This document shows positions 50,164 through 60,276 of a stretch of DNA of 64,000 bases, piece after piece. Location: assembly GCF_049860805.1 (NCBI RefSeq), contig NZ_CP187555.1, positions 1,674,001-1,738,000 on the forward strand, given 5' to 3'. How positions within the stretch are numbered: position 1 is the first letter of the stretch; each line of letters starts with the position of its first letter. The notes under the pieces were generated by a model. That model saw nothing but the letters and a program-made list of their open reading frames with translations. It was not told the DNA's origin and ran no database searches. The stretch is from Parabacteroides sp900760525 (GTDB taxonomy: Bacteria; Bacteroidota; Bacteroidia; Bacteroidales; Tannerellaceae). The translations under genes and the position numbers were made by a program.

Positions 50164-52449
50164 ATGGCTAAGATCACTAAAGAAGAAGCACTCCGCTATC
50201 ATGCGGAAGGCAAGCCGGGAAAGATTGAAGTCGTTCCCACCAAGCCCTATAGTACCCAGATGGATTTGTCGCTGGCTTATTCGCCCGGCGTTGCCGAACC
50301 CTGCCTGGAAATCGAAAAGAATCCGCTGGATGCTTACAAATATACTTCCAAAGGAAACCTGGTGGCCGTCATTTCAAACGGTACTGCCGTATTGGGGTTA
50401 GGAGATATCGGTCCGTTGGCAGGCAAACCGGTGATGGAAGGAAAAGGTCTGTTGTTCAAAATATTCGCCGGCATCGATGTATTCGATATCGAAGTGAATG
50501 AGAAAGACCCTGACAAATTTATCGAGACAGTAAAGGCCATCGCTCCTACTTTCGGCGGCATCAACCTCGAGGATATCAAAGCTCCCGAATGTTTCAAGAT
50601 CGAAACACGCCTGAAAGAAGAACTGGATATTCCGGTTATGCATGACGACCAGCACGGGACGGCTATTATTTCCGGTGCAGGCCTTATCAATGCGCTGGAA
50701 ATTGCAGGAAAAAAGATCGAGGATGTGAAGATCGTGGTGAACGGCGCCGGTGCTGCTTCCATCTCGTGTACGAAACTATATATAATGTTGGGTGCAAAGA
50801 AGGAAAACATCATCATGTGCGACAGCAAGGGCGTTATCTCCACGCATCGTACGGACTTGAACGAATCCAAAAAATTCTTCGCAACCGACCGTGACATCAA
50901 GACTTTGGCTGAAGCAGTTGTAGGAGCCGACGTATTCCTGGGACTATCGGTAGCCAACGTATTGACCAAAGATATGGTCCGTTCCATGAATGCGAACCCG
51001 ATCGTGTTCGCCCTGGCCAACCCGAACCCGGAAATATCGTATGCCGACGCAATGGCCTCGCGCGACGATATCATTTTTGCAACAGGCCGTTCGGATTATC
51101 CGAACCAGATCAATAATGTTTTGGGATTCCCTTATATCTTCCGTGGTGCTTTGGACACACACGCCAAAGCGATCAACGAAGAGATGAAATTAGCCGCCGT
51201 CTATGCCATCGCCGAATTGGCCAAAGAACCGGTTCCCGACGTGGTGAACGCTGCTTACAAGCTGAAACGCACCACTTTCGGACGCAATTATATCCTGCCT
51301 AAGGCTCTTGACCCGCGTTTGCTGACCCGTGTCTCCTGCGCCGTTGCCAAAGCCGCGATCGAATCGGGCGTTTCCCGCCGGACAATCACCGACTGGGAAG
51401 GATATGCAAACCACCTGCGTGAGATGATGGGATATGACAATAAGCTGCTCCGCTCGTTCACCGATATGGCAAAAGCCAATCCGAAACGGGTCGTATTTGC
51501 AGAAGCCAACCACGTCAATATGCTGAAAGCCGCCGCCGAAGCAAAAGCCGAAGGTATCTGCATCCCTATCCTGCTGGGCAACGAAGAGCGTTTGGAAAAG
51601 ATTGCCGCAGAAGAAAATATCAGCCTCGAAGGTATCGAAATCGTCAACCTGCGCCACGACCGCGAAACGGAACGCCGCCATCGTTATGCCAAGATCCTGT
51701 CTGATAAGAAAGCCCGCGAAGGCGTGACGTATGCAGAGGCTTGCGAGAAGATGGTCGACCGCAACGCGTTCGGTATGATGATGGTTGCGACAGGCGATGC
51801 CGATGCTTTCGTAACGGGTGTCTATAGCCGCTACTCAGAAGTCACCAAGATGGCAGAGCAGATCATCGGTATCCGTCCGTCTTATACGCATTTCGGCGCC
51901 CTGAATATCCTGACTTGCAAGAAAGGTACGTTCTTTATCGCCGACACGCTGATCAACCGCCACCCGTCGACGGAAGTATTGATCGATATCGCCCGCCTGA
52001 CCCAGGATGCCGTGAAATTCTTCGCACACGAACCGGTAATGGCTATGTTGTCTTACTCCAACTTCGGTTCCGACAAGCAGGGTAGCCCGCTGAAAGTCCA
52101 CGATGCGATCAACTACTTGCATAAAAACTATCCGGACATGATGGTGGAGGGCGAAATGCAGGTCAACTTCGCCTTAGACAAGAAACTGCGCGACGAAATG
52201 TATCCGTTCAACAAACTGAAAGGCAAAGACGTCAACACGTTGATCTTCCCGAACCTGAGTTCTGCCAACAGCGCTTACAAGTTGCTCGACACTCTCGGTA
52301 TCAGTGAAACGATCGGCCCGATCCAGATGGGCTTGAACAAGCCGATCCACTTCACCGACGTCGAAAGCTCTACACGTGACATTCTGAACCTGACGACTGT
52401 CGCTGTCGTGGATGCGATTGTACAGGAACAGATAGAGAAAGGAGAATAA
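50164..52449 (+). CDS. maeB: malic enzyme with phosphotransacetylase-like domain
   Basis: 761 residues. Residues 1-430 form the malic enzyme: YSPGVAEPCLEI, the catalytic Tyr/Lys region, metal-binding VMHDDQHGTAIISGAGLINA, NADP site VVNGAGAASISC and NPNPEISYADA. Residues about 440-760 form a PTA-like domain (VVFAEANHVNMLKAAAEA; NRHPSTEVLIDIA; LIFPNLSSANSAYKLL), as in MaeB, where it is regulatory (acetyl-CoA sensing). It decarboxylates malate to pyruvate, making NADPH. Single gene with its own terminator. Cofactor preference is taken from the family. Confidence 0.94.
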   Translation: MAKITKEEALRYHAEGKPGKIEVVPTKPYSTQMDLSLAYSPGVAEPCLEIEKNPLDAYKYTSKGNLVAVISNGTAVLGLGDIGPLAGKPVMEGKGLLFKIFAGIDVFDIEVNEKDPDKFIETVKAIAPTFGGINLEDIKAPECFKIETRLKEELDIPVMHDDQHGTAIISGAGLINALEIAGKKIEDVKIVVNGAGAASISCTKLYIMLGAKKENIIMCDSKGVISTHRTDLNESKKFFATDRDIKTLAEAVVGADVFLGLSVANVLTKDMVRSMNANPIVFALANPNPEISYADAMASRDDIIFATGRSDYPNQINNVLGFPYIFRGALDTHAKAINEEMKLAAVYAIAELAKEPVPDVVNAAYKLKRTTFGRNYILPKALDPRLLTRVSCAVAKAAIESGVSRRTITDWEGYANHLREMMGYDNKLLRSFTDMAKANPKRVVFAEANHVNMLKAAAEAKAEGICIPILLGNEERLEKIAAEENISLEGIEIVNLRHDRETERRHRYAKILSDKKAREGVTYAEACEKMVDRNAFGMMMVATGDADAFVTGVYSRYSEVTKMAEQIIGIRPSYTHFGALNILTCKKGTFFIADTLINRHPSTEVLIDIARLTQDAVKFFAHEPVMAMLSYSNFGSDKQGSPLKVHDAINYLHKNYPDMMVEGEMQVNFALDKKLRDEMYPFNKLKGKDVNTLIFPNLSSANSAYKLLDTLGISETIGPIQMGLNKPIHFTDVESSTRDILNLTTVAVVDAIVQEQIEKGE

Positions 52450-52467
52450 TCCAAACTTCTCATATCA

Positions 52468-52505
52468 AACAGCGATGAGACTTTTCGTTTCATCGCTGTT
52501 TTTTT
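52468..52505 (+). terminator. terminator of maeB
   Basis: AACAGCGATGA (52468-52478) pairs with TCATCGCTGTT (52490-52500), followed by TTTTT. Confidence 0.9.
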
Positions 52506-52585
52506 ATTGCGTAAATACACTTATCGGAACAACTTTCCATCCTTTTCTCTATCTTTGTCCCCCAAATTGTTTAGGTATCACATTT

Positions 52586-53980
52586 ATGGCAACTACTACT
52601 AAAGAAATGACGGAGGGTGCTCCCCTGCCGCTTATTCTCAATTTTACCTTCCCACTGTTGCTTGGAAATATATTGCAACAAACCTACTCGCTTGTGGATG
52701 CCGCTATCGTTGGAAAATTCTTAGGGATCAATGATCTGGCGGCGATCGGTGCAAGCACTTCGGTCGTGTTTCTGATCCTGGGATTCTGCAACGGGTGTTG
52801 TTGCGGTTTCGGGATTCCGGTGGCACAGAAATTCGGGGCAAAGGATTACAAGACGATGCGACGGTACGTGACGGTCAGTTTGCAACTGGCAGCCCTGATG
52901 TCGATCGTCATTGCGGTTCTGACAAGCGTATATTGTGCAGATATCCTGCGAAATATGCAGACACCGGAAAATATATTTCATGGAGCTTACTACTATCTGC
53001 TCGTTACGTTTATCGGAGTACCTTGTACGTTCTTCTATAACCTATTGTCCAGTGTTATACGTGCACTCGGAGACAGCAAAACACCATTCTGGTTCCTGCT
53101 GTTCTCAACAGTATTGAATATCGTGCTCGACCTGTTCTGCATCCTCGTACTGGGATGGGGCGTGCTGGGAGCCGGTATAGCGACTGTCGTCTCGCAAGGC
53201 GTATCGGCACTTCTGTGCTATTTTTATATGTACAAGCATTTCCCGATCCTGAAAGGAACGGCCGACGACCGGAAGTTCCGCTTGCCGTTAGCTAAAAATC
53301 TTTTATATATCGGAGTCCCGATGGGGCTTCAATTCTCCATTACGGCAATCGGCAGCATCATGCTCCAAAGCGCCAACAATGCATTGGGAACAGCTTGTGT
53401 AGCCGCCTTCACTGCCGCTATGCGAATCAAAATGTTCTTTATCTGCGCCTTTGAAAGCTTAGGTATAGCGATGGCAACCTACACGGGACAAAACTACGGA
53501 GCCGGTAAGCCGGAACGCATCTGGCAGGGAATCAAAGCCAGCTCGCTGATGATGATGGTCTATGCCGTCTTCACTTTTGCAATACTGATGCTGACTTCCG
53601 ACAAGATATCGCTGTTGTTTGTTGACGCTTCGGAAACGGAAATACTTAAGAACACGGTGCTTTTCCTCCATGTTTCCACCTATTTCTTTCCGATCCTGGG
53701 CCTGCTTTGCATCCTGCGCTACACCATACAAGGTGCAGGATATACCAATCTGGCAATGCTTTCAGGCGTCTCCGAGATGATCGCCCGTACGCTGGTCAGT
53801 ATTTATGCCGTGCCGGTATTCGGGTTCTTAGCCGTTTGCTATGGCGATCCGACTGCCTGGATAGCAGCAGACTTGTTTCTTGTCCCGGCATTTATATATG
53901 TTTATCGGAAACTTAAAAAAAGTCTTGCGGGAAATTATGCAATCCCCAACAGTTCGACTTCAAACAGCAGCGTAGAATAA
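52586..53980 (+). CDS. MATE-family efflux transporter
   Basis: 464 residues from ATG 52586 (MATTTKEMTEGAPLPLILNF). Twelve spans in two halves. N-terminal PLLLGNILQQTYSLVDAAIV and GKFLG, and in the second half GVPMGLQFSITAIGSIMLQ and ATYTGQNYGAGKPERIWQG, are typical of NorM/DinF-type proteins. It would export cationic drugs or other compounds with Na+ or H+. A -7 box TATCTTTG lies at 52550-52557. The last 46 bp overlap the convergent FKBP gene. Longer frames upstream cross the maeB terminator and are rejected. Confidence 0.88.
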   Translation: MATTTKEMTEGAPLPLILNFTFPLLLGNILQQTYSLVDAAIVGKFLGINDLAAIGASTSVVFLILGFCNGCCCGFGIPVAQKFGAKDYKTMRRYVTVSLQLAALMSIVIAVLTSVYCADILRNMQTPENIFHGAYYYLLVTFIGVPCTFFYNLLSSVIRALGDSKTPFWFLLFSTVLNIVLDLFCILVLGWGVLGAGIATVVSQGVSALLCYFYMYKHFPILKGTADDRKFRLPLAKNLLYIGVPMGLQFSITAIGSIMLQSANNALGTACVAAFTAAMRIKMFFICAFESLGIAMATYTGQNYGAGKPERIWQGIKASSLMMMVYAVFTFAILMLTSDKISLLFVDASETEILKNTVLFLHVSTYFFPILGLLCILRYTIQGAGYTNLAMLSGVSEMIARTLVSIYAVPVFGFLAVCYGDPTAWIAADLFLVPAFIYVYRKLKKSLAGNYAIPNSSTSNSSVE

Positions 53981-54336
53981 CCGGGGATCGGGCCGGATGT
54001 ACGCGTCCCATACCCTAAAGTATAAGGGATATAGATCATCCAACGGTCCCCCACATGCATCCGTCGAAGCGCCTCTTGCCATCCTTCGATCACCTGATTG
54101 AGGCGAAATGCCTCCGGACATCCCCGCTTCCAGGAATTATCGAACTCGCGTCCGTTAGCCAGCGTTCCCCGGTAATGGACCGAAACGACATCCGTCAACC
54201 CTGGCGAAACCAAACCGGTTCCTTTCTCTATCTCCTTATACATCACGCCACAAGGAAGCTTGACAACTCCCTCCCCGGCAGCTACTTCTTCTAAAAACCG
54301 CAGATTCTTTTCCTTATATTCTTCTTTCTTTCCCAT
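53935..54336 (-). CDS. FKBP-type peptidyl-prolyl cis-trans isomerase
   Basis: 133 residues. No signal peptide. A charged helical N-terminus (MGKKEEYKEKNLRFLEEVAA) is followed by a single FKBP domain about 35-133: VSVHYRGTLANGREFDNSW, VIEGWQEALRRMHVGDRW, YGTRTSGPIPGYSTLLFEVE. It should catalyse proline isomerisation in the cytosol. Most Bacteroidetes FKBPs of this MIP-like type are exported lipoproteins, so the missing signal is notable. Convergent overlap with the MATE gene. Confidence 0.9.
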   Translation of the reverse strand: MGKKEEYKEKNLRFLEEVAAGEGVVKLPCGVMYKEIEKGTGLVSPGLTDVVSVHYRGTLANGREFDNSWKRGCPEAFRLNQVIEGWQEALRRMHVGDRWMIYIPYTLGYGTRTSGPIPGYSTLLFEVELLGIA

Positions 54337-54468
54337 TGCTATTCTTATTTCATTTCAGGACAAAGATACAAAGCATCCTACATATAAAATAAACAGAAAG
54401 AAATAAAAAGAGGCAAACAATTATACGGCAAGTCTGTTCTTTAATGGCTAAATCTAAACAAAAAAGTT

Positions 54469-55872
54469 ATGCACATACGTACATGGTGTTATGCAGTGCT
54501 TTGCCTGTTCCTGCCGATAGCGTTGCCGGCCCAGAAAGAGCACAAATACCTGGATCACGCATTACCGGAAGCGTGGCAGGAAAACGACAATGATTTTCAA
54601 CAGACATTACCGGTAGATGACCAGTGGTGGAAGAACTTCAACGATGCCACACTGGACTCGCTGATCGAAGTAGCCGTAAAGCAAAACTACTCTGTACTGA
54701 TGGCGGCAGACCGTATTGCTATGGCTAAAGCCAATCTGCGTATACAACAAGGCAGTTACTCGCCGACCCTGGGACTCGCTGCCGGCTGGACCCGCCAACA
54801 AAGCAGCGGCCATACAAGCAGCCTGCCGCAGACAACAACACAATACAGCGATGCAGCCCTTTCCATGAACTGGGAAATCGATGTATTCGGAAGCATCCGC
54901 AACCGCGTAAAGGCCCAAAAGGAAAACTTTGCAGCTTCCAAAGAGGACTATAACGCCGTGATGGTTTCCCTTTGCGCACAGGTGGCATCCGCCTACATCA
55001 ACCTGCGGGAACTGCAGCAGGAAGTGGAAGTGGTCAAAAAGAACTGCCTGTCGCAACAGGCAGTCGTCAAGATCACAGAGAAAAGATACGAAACGGGACT
55101 TGTCTCCAAATTGGATGTCGCACAGGCCTTATCCGTTTATTACGACACAAAAGCCTCCCTCCCTATGTTGGAAGCCGGAATCATCCAGTACACAAATGCT
55201 TTGGGCGTGCTGATGGGACTCTATCCCTGGGATGTCCGGAAAATTATGGAGACTCGGAAACCTCTGCCGGAATATATCGAAACAGTCGGGATCGGCATTC
55301 CCGCCAACCTGCTGTTACGCCGTCCGGACATCCGGGCAGCCGAACGCTTAGTGAATGCACAGGCCGCATCGCTCGGAGCCTCCAAGTCCGACTGGTGGCC
55401 GAAGGTTTTCGTCAAGGGATCTGTTGGTTTTGCTTCCCATGATTTGGACAAACTGGTAAACCATAACAGTTTCACCTATGAGATCGCTCCTGCTATCTCC
55501 TGGAATTTCTTCCAGGGAACGAAGCTGGCACAAGCGACACGGCTGGCAAAAGCCCAGCTGGACGAGTCGATCCGCCAATTCAACCAGGACGTGCTGACTG
55601 CCGTGCAGGAAGTGGACAATGCCATGAATTCCTACAAAAACTCGATCAAACAGATCGTCGCCCTCCGGGAAGTTGTCAATCAGGGGAAACAGACATTGGA
55701 ACTTTCACTCGACCTCTACAAACAGGGGCTTACTCCTTTCCAGAATGTTCTGGATGCACAACGTTCCCTTCTCTCCTACGAGAATGAACTGACACAAGCA
55801 AGAGGCTCATCCCTGTTAAGTCTGATCCAGCTCTATCAGGCGTTAGGCGGCGGTTGGGAAATTGAAAACTGA
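54469..55872 (+). CDS. outer-membrane efflux protein (TolC/NodT family)
   Basis: 467 residues. Signal peptide MHIRTWCYAVLCLFLPIALP ending at AQ, no lipobox. WWKNFNDATLDSLIEVAVKQ begins the first OEP repeat, and the second repeat has LLRRPDIRAAERLVNAQAAS and GTKLAQATRLAKAQLDES. It forms the trimeric exit duct of an RND pump. It is the first gene of a three-gene operon; unusually for many operons the duct precedes the adaptor. The adaptor gene starts 26 bp after it, across another AT-rich run. Confidence 0.9.
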   Translation: MHIRTWCYAVLCLFLPIALPAQKEHKYLDHALPEAWQENDNDFQQTLPVDDQWWKNFNDATLDSLIEVAVKQNYSVLMAADRIAMAKANLRIQQGSYSPTLGLAAGWTRQQSSGHTSSLPQTTTQYSDAALSMNWEIDVFGSIRNRVKAQKENFAASKEDYNAVMVSLCAQVASAYINLRELQQEVEVVKKNCLSQQAVVKITEKRYETGLVSKLDVAQALSVYYDTKASLPMLEAGIIQYTNALGVLMGLYPWDVRKIMETRKPLPEYIETVGIGIPANLLLRRPDIRAAERLVNAQAASLGASKSDWWPKVFVKGSVGFASHDLDKLVNHNSFTYEIAPAISWNFFQGTKLAQATRLAKAQLDESIRQFNQDVLTAVQEVDNAMNSYKNSIKQIVALREVVNQGKQTLELSLDLYKQGLTPFQNVLDAQRSLLSYENELTQARGSSLLSLIQLYQALGGGWEIEN

Positions 55873-55898
55873 AAATAAAGAATTAAAAAATAAGAGAG

Positions 55899-57014
55899 AT
55901 GAAGACAACGATTAAAATAGGGATTATGGGGTTGTCCATTGTCCTGCTGGCAGGATGTAAAGAGAAAAGTCACCAGACGGAAATGCCGGCTCCTTCCATC
56001 AGTGTTACGACACCGGTCGTACAAGATATTACGCTGACTAAAGACTATCCGGGCTACTTAAGTTCCGACCGTATGGTCAATCTGGTAGCACGCGTGAACG
56101 GGTATCTGCAATCCTCACAACTTGTGCCGGGAGCAAAAGTAAAGAAAGGCGACCTGATATTCGTGATCGAACCGGAAGTGTATCAAAACAATGTCACCCA
56201 GGCGGAAGCAGCGCTGAACACGGCAAAAGCCCAGGTCGAATATGCCCGCAGCAATTATGAGCGCATGAAAGAAGCGGCCAAAAGCGGAGCCGTCAGCCAG
56301 ATACAGGTCTTACAGGCCGAATCGACCGCAGCGGAAATGGATGCATCCGTGCACAATGCCGAAGCAGCCTTGAAAACCGCCCGGACCAACCTGGGCTATT
56401 GCTACATTCGGGCTCCCTACGACGGGCGCGTTACCCGGGCAAGCTATGATGTGGGCAACTATATCAATGGTGCCGTCCAACCCGTCACATTGGCGACATT
56501 ATATAAAGATGACATTATGTACGCCAATTTCAATATCGAAGACAACCAGTTCATACGAATGAAAATGATTGCCGCCCAAAACGATCCGAACGTCAAGATG
56601 CCTACCCATGTATCCATACGCCTCGGACAGGACGGACGGCAGAAATACACCGGAACATTGGATTACCTCTCTCCCAATGTCGATCTTTCGACCGGTACAT
56701 TGAACGTCCGTGCCAATCTCGAAAATAAAGACGGCGAATTGAAAAGCGGGTTGTATGTAACGATCACACTCCCCTATAGCGAGCAGAAAGACGCGGTCCT
56801 CGTGCGCGATGCCTCCATCGGTACAGACCAGTTAGGAAAATTCCTGTATATTGTAAACGACTCGAATATCGTACGATACCGCCATATTGAACCCGGACAG
56901 TTAGTAAACGATACACTCCGGCAGGTCATCAGCGGCATCCAGCCAAACGAGCGGTATGTGACAACCGCCCTGATGAAAGTAAGAGACGGTATGAGTATTA
57001 AGCCTATAAAATAA
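55899..57014 (+). CDS. RND efflux periplasmic adaptor (MFP), lipoprotein
   Basis: 371 residues. Lipobox LLAGC with Cys about 20. Beta-barrel and lipoyl halves (LVARVNGYLQSSQLVPGAKV; YCYIRAPYDGRVTRASYDVG) flank a coiled-coil hairpin (about 105-165; QAEAALNTAKAQVEYARSNY). It belongs to the AcrA/MexA group and links the pump to the outer-membrane duct. It lies 6 bp before the pump gene. Confidence 0.92.
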   Translation: MKTTIKIGIMGLSIVLLAGCKEKSHQTEMPAPSISVTTPVVQDITLTKDYPGYLSSDRMVNLVARVNGYLQSSQLVPGAKVKKGDLIFVIEPEVYQNNVTQAEAALNTAKAQVEYARSNYERMKEAAKSGAVSQIQVLQAESTAAEMDASVHNAEAALKTARTNLGYCYIRAPYDGRVTRASYDVGNYINGAVQPVTLATLYKDDIMYANFNIEDNQFIRMKMIAAQNDPNVKMPTHVSIRLGQDGRQKYTGTLDYLSPNVDLSTGTLNVRANLENKDGELKSGLYVTITLPYSEQKDAVLVRDASIGTDQLGKFLYIVNDSNIVRYRHIEPGQLVNDTLRQVISGIQPNERYVTTALMKVRDGMSIKPIK

Positions 57015-57020
57015 ACAGCT

Positions 57021-60000
57021 ATGGTAAAATTCTTCATAAACAGACCGATATTCGCTACCGTCCTCGCCCTGATCCTGGTGGTAGCCGGATTGGTCACGCT
57101 ACACATACTTCCCATCGCGCAATATCCGGAAATCACGCCGCCGACCGTACAGGTGTCGGCTTTCTACCCGGGTGCGGATGCGGAGACTGTAGCGCAGACC
57201 GTAGGATTGCCCATCGAACAACAGGTGAACGGTGTGGATGGGATGCTTTATATGAGTTCCAATTCATCCAGCTCCGGAGCCTATGCGTTGACTATCACGT
57301 TCGCCGTCGGAACCGATATCGATATGGCAACCGTCATGGTGCAGAACCGTGTCAGTATTGCACAAAGCAGCCTGCCGGAAGCCGTGATCGTTCAAGGTAT
57401 TACCACTAAGAAGCAATCGTCCAACATCGTTATGATGCTGACGCTAAGTTCCCGTGACTCCACCTACAACGGGTTATACCTGAGTAACTATGCCAGCCTT
57501 AACATGACGGACGAACTGACGCGTCTGCCGGGAGTCGGTTCTGTCAGTGTCATGGGAGCCGGAAGCTACAGTATGCGTATATGGCTCGATCCGAACGCAA
57601 TGCGTATCCGCAATCTGACGCCGGATATGATCTTCCAGGCGATCTCGACACAAAACACACAGGTTTCGGCCGGTTACGTCGGGCAGCCGATAGCCAAGGC
57701 CGACAATCCGTTCCAGTACACGTTGACAGTAAAAGGCCGTTTGACGACTCCGGAAGAATTCGGAAACATCATCCTCCGCACGGAAGAAGGTGGTAAAATT
57801 CTCCGGCTGAAGGATGTCGCCCATATCGAACTGGGCAGCTCCTCCTATAATGTCACCTCCAAACTGAAAGGCCAACCGAGTGCCGCCATAGCCATTTACC
57901 AACTTCCCGGTTCCAATTCGCTGGAAGTGGCCAAAGGGGTACGGGCCAAAATGGAACAGCTGGCAGCCAATTTGCCGGAAGGTGTCGTTTACGATGTGAC
58001 ACTGGACACGACACAGGTCATCAATGCTTCGATCGACGAAGTGCTCGTTACCTTCCTGGAAACGACAGCCCTCGTCATATTGGTCATCTTCCTGTTCCTC
58101 CAGAACTTCCGTGCCGTTATCATCCCCTGTATCACCATCCCCGTCTCCTTGATCGGAACACTGGCGGTCATGTCCGCCCTGGGATTCTCCATCAATACGT
58201 TGACCTTGTTCGGGTTGATCTTGGCCATCGCGATCGTGGTGGATGATGCGATTGTGGTGGTCGAAAACTCGTCGCGACTCATGGATACGGGGAAATATAC
58301 CGCACGCGAAGCCGTGACCGAAGCAATGGGAGAAATTGTCGGCCCGATCGTAGGCGTCGTGCTGGTATTGCTGGCGGTGTTTATTCCGACGACCTTCATC
58401 AGCGGTATTTCCGGACAGTTATACAAACAATTTGCCCTGACAATCGCTGCAGCCACCGTCTTGAGCGGTTTCAACTCACTGACGCTTACGCCGGCCTTGT
58501 GCGCCTTGTTCCTGCAAGTGAACAAAGAACCGAAATTCTTTGTCTTTAAGGCATTCAATAAAGTGTTCGGCAAAACCCAGAAACTATATGACGATATCGT
58601 AGGCCGTATGCTGAAAAGCCCGTTCGTCACCATGGTGATATTCGGGATCATAACGGTTGCCGCCATCGTCATGTTCATGCGCTGGCCGACCACTTTTATT
58701 CCTGAAGAGGATGACGGCTATTTCATAGTGTCCACCCAGCTACCGCCGGCAGCCAGCCTGAACCGTACGGAAGCGGTCGGCAGGCAGATCGACAAGATTC
58801 TCGACAGCTATCCAGAAGTAAAGACTTATATCGGGGTAAACGGTTTTTCTATCATGGGGGGAGGCGAACTCTCTAACGCAGGAACCTATTTCGTAATCCT
58901 GAAAAACTGGGATGAACGAAAAGGCAAGGAGCATACCGCCTCGGCTGTCGTAAACCGTTTCAACCGCGAAGCCTACGGCATCCAGGAAGCACAGATATTC
59001 GCGTTGGTTCCCCCTGCAATCCCTGGGTTGGGAGCTTCAGGCGGCCTGCAACTCCAATTGGAGGACCGTAAAAACCTCGGGCCGACCGAGTTGCAGCACG
59101 CCATCGAAACACTGCAAGCCACGTACCGGAGCAAACCGCAATTACTCAGCCTTTCCAGTATGTATCAGGCCAACGTCCCGCAATACAAACTGGAAATCGA
59201 CCGCGACAAAGTACAATTGCTCGGATTACAGCTTAACCAGGTTTTCGCCACTTTAAGCTATTACATGGGGGCCGCCTATGTAAACGATTTTGTCGAATTC
59301 GGGCGTATCTATCAGGTCAAGATCGAGGCTAACGGCGAGGCTCAAAAAATCATAGATGATGTGTTGCACCTGAGCATCGAAAATAAATCCGGCAAAATGG
59401 TTCCTTTCTCTGCCTTTACAGAGGTGAAAGAACAGTTAGGATTGGATCAGATCAACCTATATAATATGTATAAGTCGGCATCCATTACCTGTATCGCTAA
59501 TCCGAAATACAGTTCCGGTGAAGCGATACAGGCTATGGAAGAGCTCGTACAGGAACAGTTAGGCAATAATTTCGGATATGAATGGACATCCGTCGCTTAT
59601 CAGGAAACGAAAGCCGGCTCCACCACCATGCTTGTCTTTGCGATGGCCCTTTTGGTTGCCTTCCTGGTTCTTTCCGCTCAATATGAAAGCTGGACAAGCC
59701 CGATTGCCGCCATTATGGGATTACCGATCGCCTTGTTGGGAGCTATTTTGGGATGTTTCGTCATGGGAGTACCGGTCAGTATTTATACGCAAATCGGTAT
59801 CATCCTGCTGATCGCGCTCTCTGCCAAGAACGGTATTCTGATTGTCGAGTTTGCCCGTGACTACCACAAAGCCGGTAATCCGATACGCGAATCCGCACTC
59901 GAAGCCGGCCATGTCCGTCTACGTCCGATCCTGATGACCTCGTTTGCATTCGTATTAGGGGTTATGCCTTTGCTGTTTGCAACAGGAGCCGGGGCGGGAA

Positions 60001-60143
60001 GCCGCCTTTCCTTAGGAGCAGCCGTCGTATTCGGTATGGCGGTAAACACCATTTTTGCAACGATGTTTATCCCCAGCTTCTACGAATTGATGCAATTATT
60101 CCAGGAGAAAGTATTGGACAAATTCAGCCGGGAACAGAAATAA
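57021..60143 (+). CDS. RND multidrug efflux permease (HAE1, AcrB/MexB type)
   Basis: 1040 residues. Twelve spans with two large periplasmic loops (about 35-335 and 560-860). MVKFFINRPIFATVLALILV at the N-terminus; proton-relay Asp pair in AIVVDDAIVVVENSSRLM (about 406-423); Lys in LLIALSAKNGILIVEFARD (about 930-950); late GHVRLRPILMTSFAFVLGVM. The pump exports hydrophobic and amphiphilic compounds by proton antiport. With the duct and adaptor this is a complete tripartite system. No local regulator gene is present. Confidence 0.94.
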   Translation: MVKFFINRPIFATVLALILVVAGLVTLHILPIAQYPEITPPTVQVSAFYPGADAETVAQTVGLPIEQQVNGVDGMLYMSSNSSSSGAYALTITFAVGTDIDMATVMVQNRVSIAQSSLPEAVIVQGITTKKQSSNIVMMLTLSSRDSTYNGLYLSNYASLNMTDELTRLPGVGSVSVMGAGSYSMRIWLDPNAMRIRNLTPDMIFQAISTQNTQVSAGYVGQPIAKADNPFQYTLTVKGRLTTPEEFGNIILRTEEGGKILRLKDVAHIELGSSSYNVTSKLKGQPSAAIAIYQLPGSNSLEVAKGVRAKMEQLAANLPEGVVYDVTLDTTQVINASIDEVLVTFLETTALVILVIFLFLQNFRAVIIPCITIPVSLIGTLAVMSALGFSINTLTLFGLILAIAIVVDDAIVVVENSSRLMDTGKYTAREAVTEAMGEIVGPIVGVVLVLLAVFIPTTFISGISGQLYKQFALTIAAATVLSGFNSLTLTPALCALFLQVNKEPKFFVFKAFNKVFGKTQKLYDDIVGRMLKSPFVTMVIFGIITVAAIVMFMRWPTTFIPEEDDGYFIVSTQLPPAASLNRTEAVGRQIDKILDSYPEVKTYIGVNGFSIMGGGELSNAGTYFVILKNWDERKGKEHTASAVVNRFNREAYGIQEAQIFALVPPAIPGLGASGGLQLQLEDRKNLGPTELQHAIETLQATYRSKPQLLSLSSMYQANVPQYKLEIDRDKVQLLGLQLNQVFATLSYYMGAAYVNDFVEFGRIYQVKIEANGEAQKIIDDVLHLSIENKSGKMVPFSAFTEVKEQLGLDQINLYNMYKSASITCIANPKYSSGEAIQAMEELVQEQLGNNFGYEWTSVAYQETKAGSTTMLVFAMALLVAFLVLSAQYESWTSPIAAIMGLPIALLGAILGCFVMGVPVSIYTQIGIILLIALSAKNGILIVEFARDYHKAGNPIRESALEAGHVRLRPILMTSFAFVLGVMPLLFATGAGAGSRLSLGAAVVFGMAVNTIFATMFIPSFYELMQLFQEKVLDKFSREQK

Positions 60144-60222
60144 GCCGGACCCGGCTTATGGCAAATTGGTTGTCGACGCGTTGGGAATCAGCCTGGAAGA
60201 TGCATTGCAAGAAACCAGATAA
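60142..60222 (+). other. short C-terminal remnant of an unknown gene
   Basis: In a frame other than the pump, the plus strand reads NKPDPAYGKLVVDALGISLE then DALQETR and TAA. It looks like a coding tail, but no start codon or upstream part exists; the family is not recognised. AAGCCGG/CCGGCTT at its start can form a tight stem. Confidence 0.3.
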
Positions 60223-60241
60223 ATAAAAATATCTACCAAGT

Positions 60242-60276
60242 AAAAAGGATTGCCTCATCGTGACAATCCTTTTTTA
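60242..60276. terminator. bidirectional terminator between the RND operon and fmt
   Basis: AAAAAGGATTG (60242-60252) pairs with CAATCCTTTTT (60264-60274). T-runs on both strands. Confidence 0.88.
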
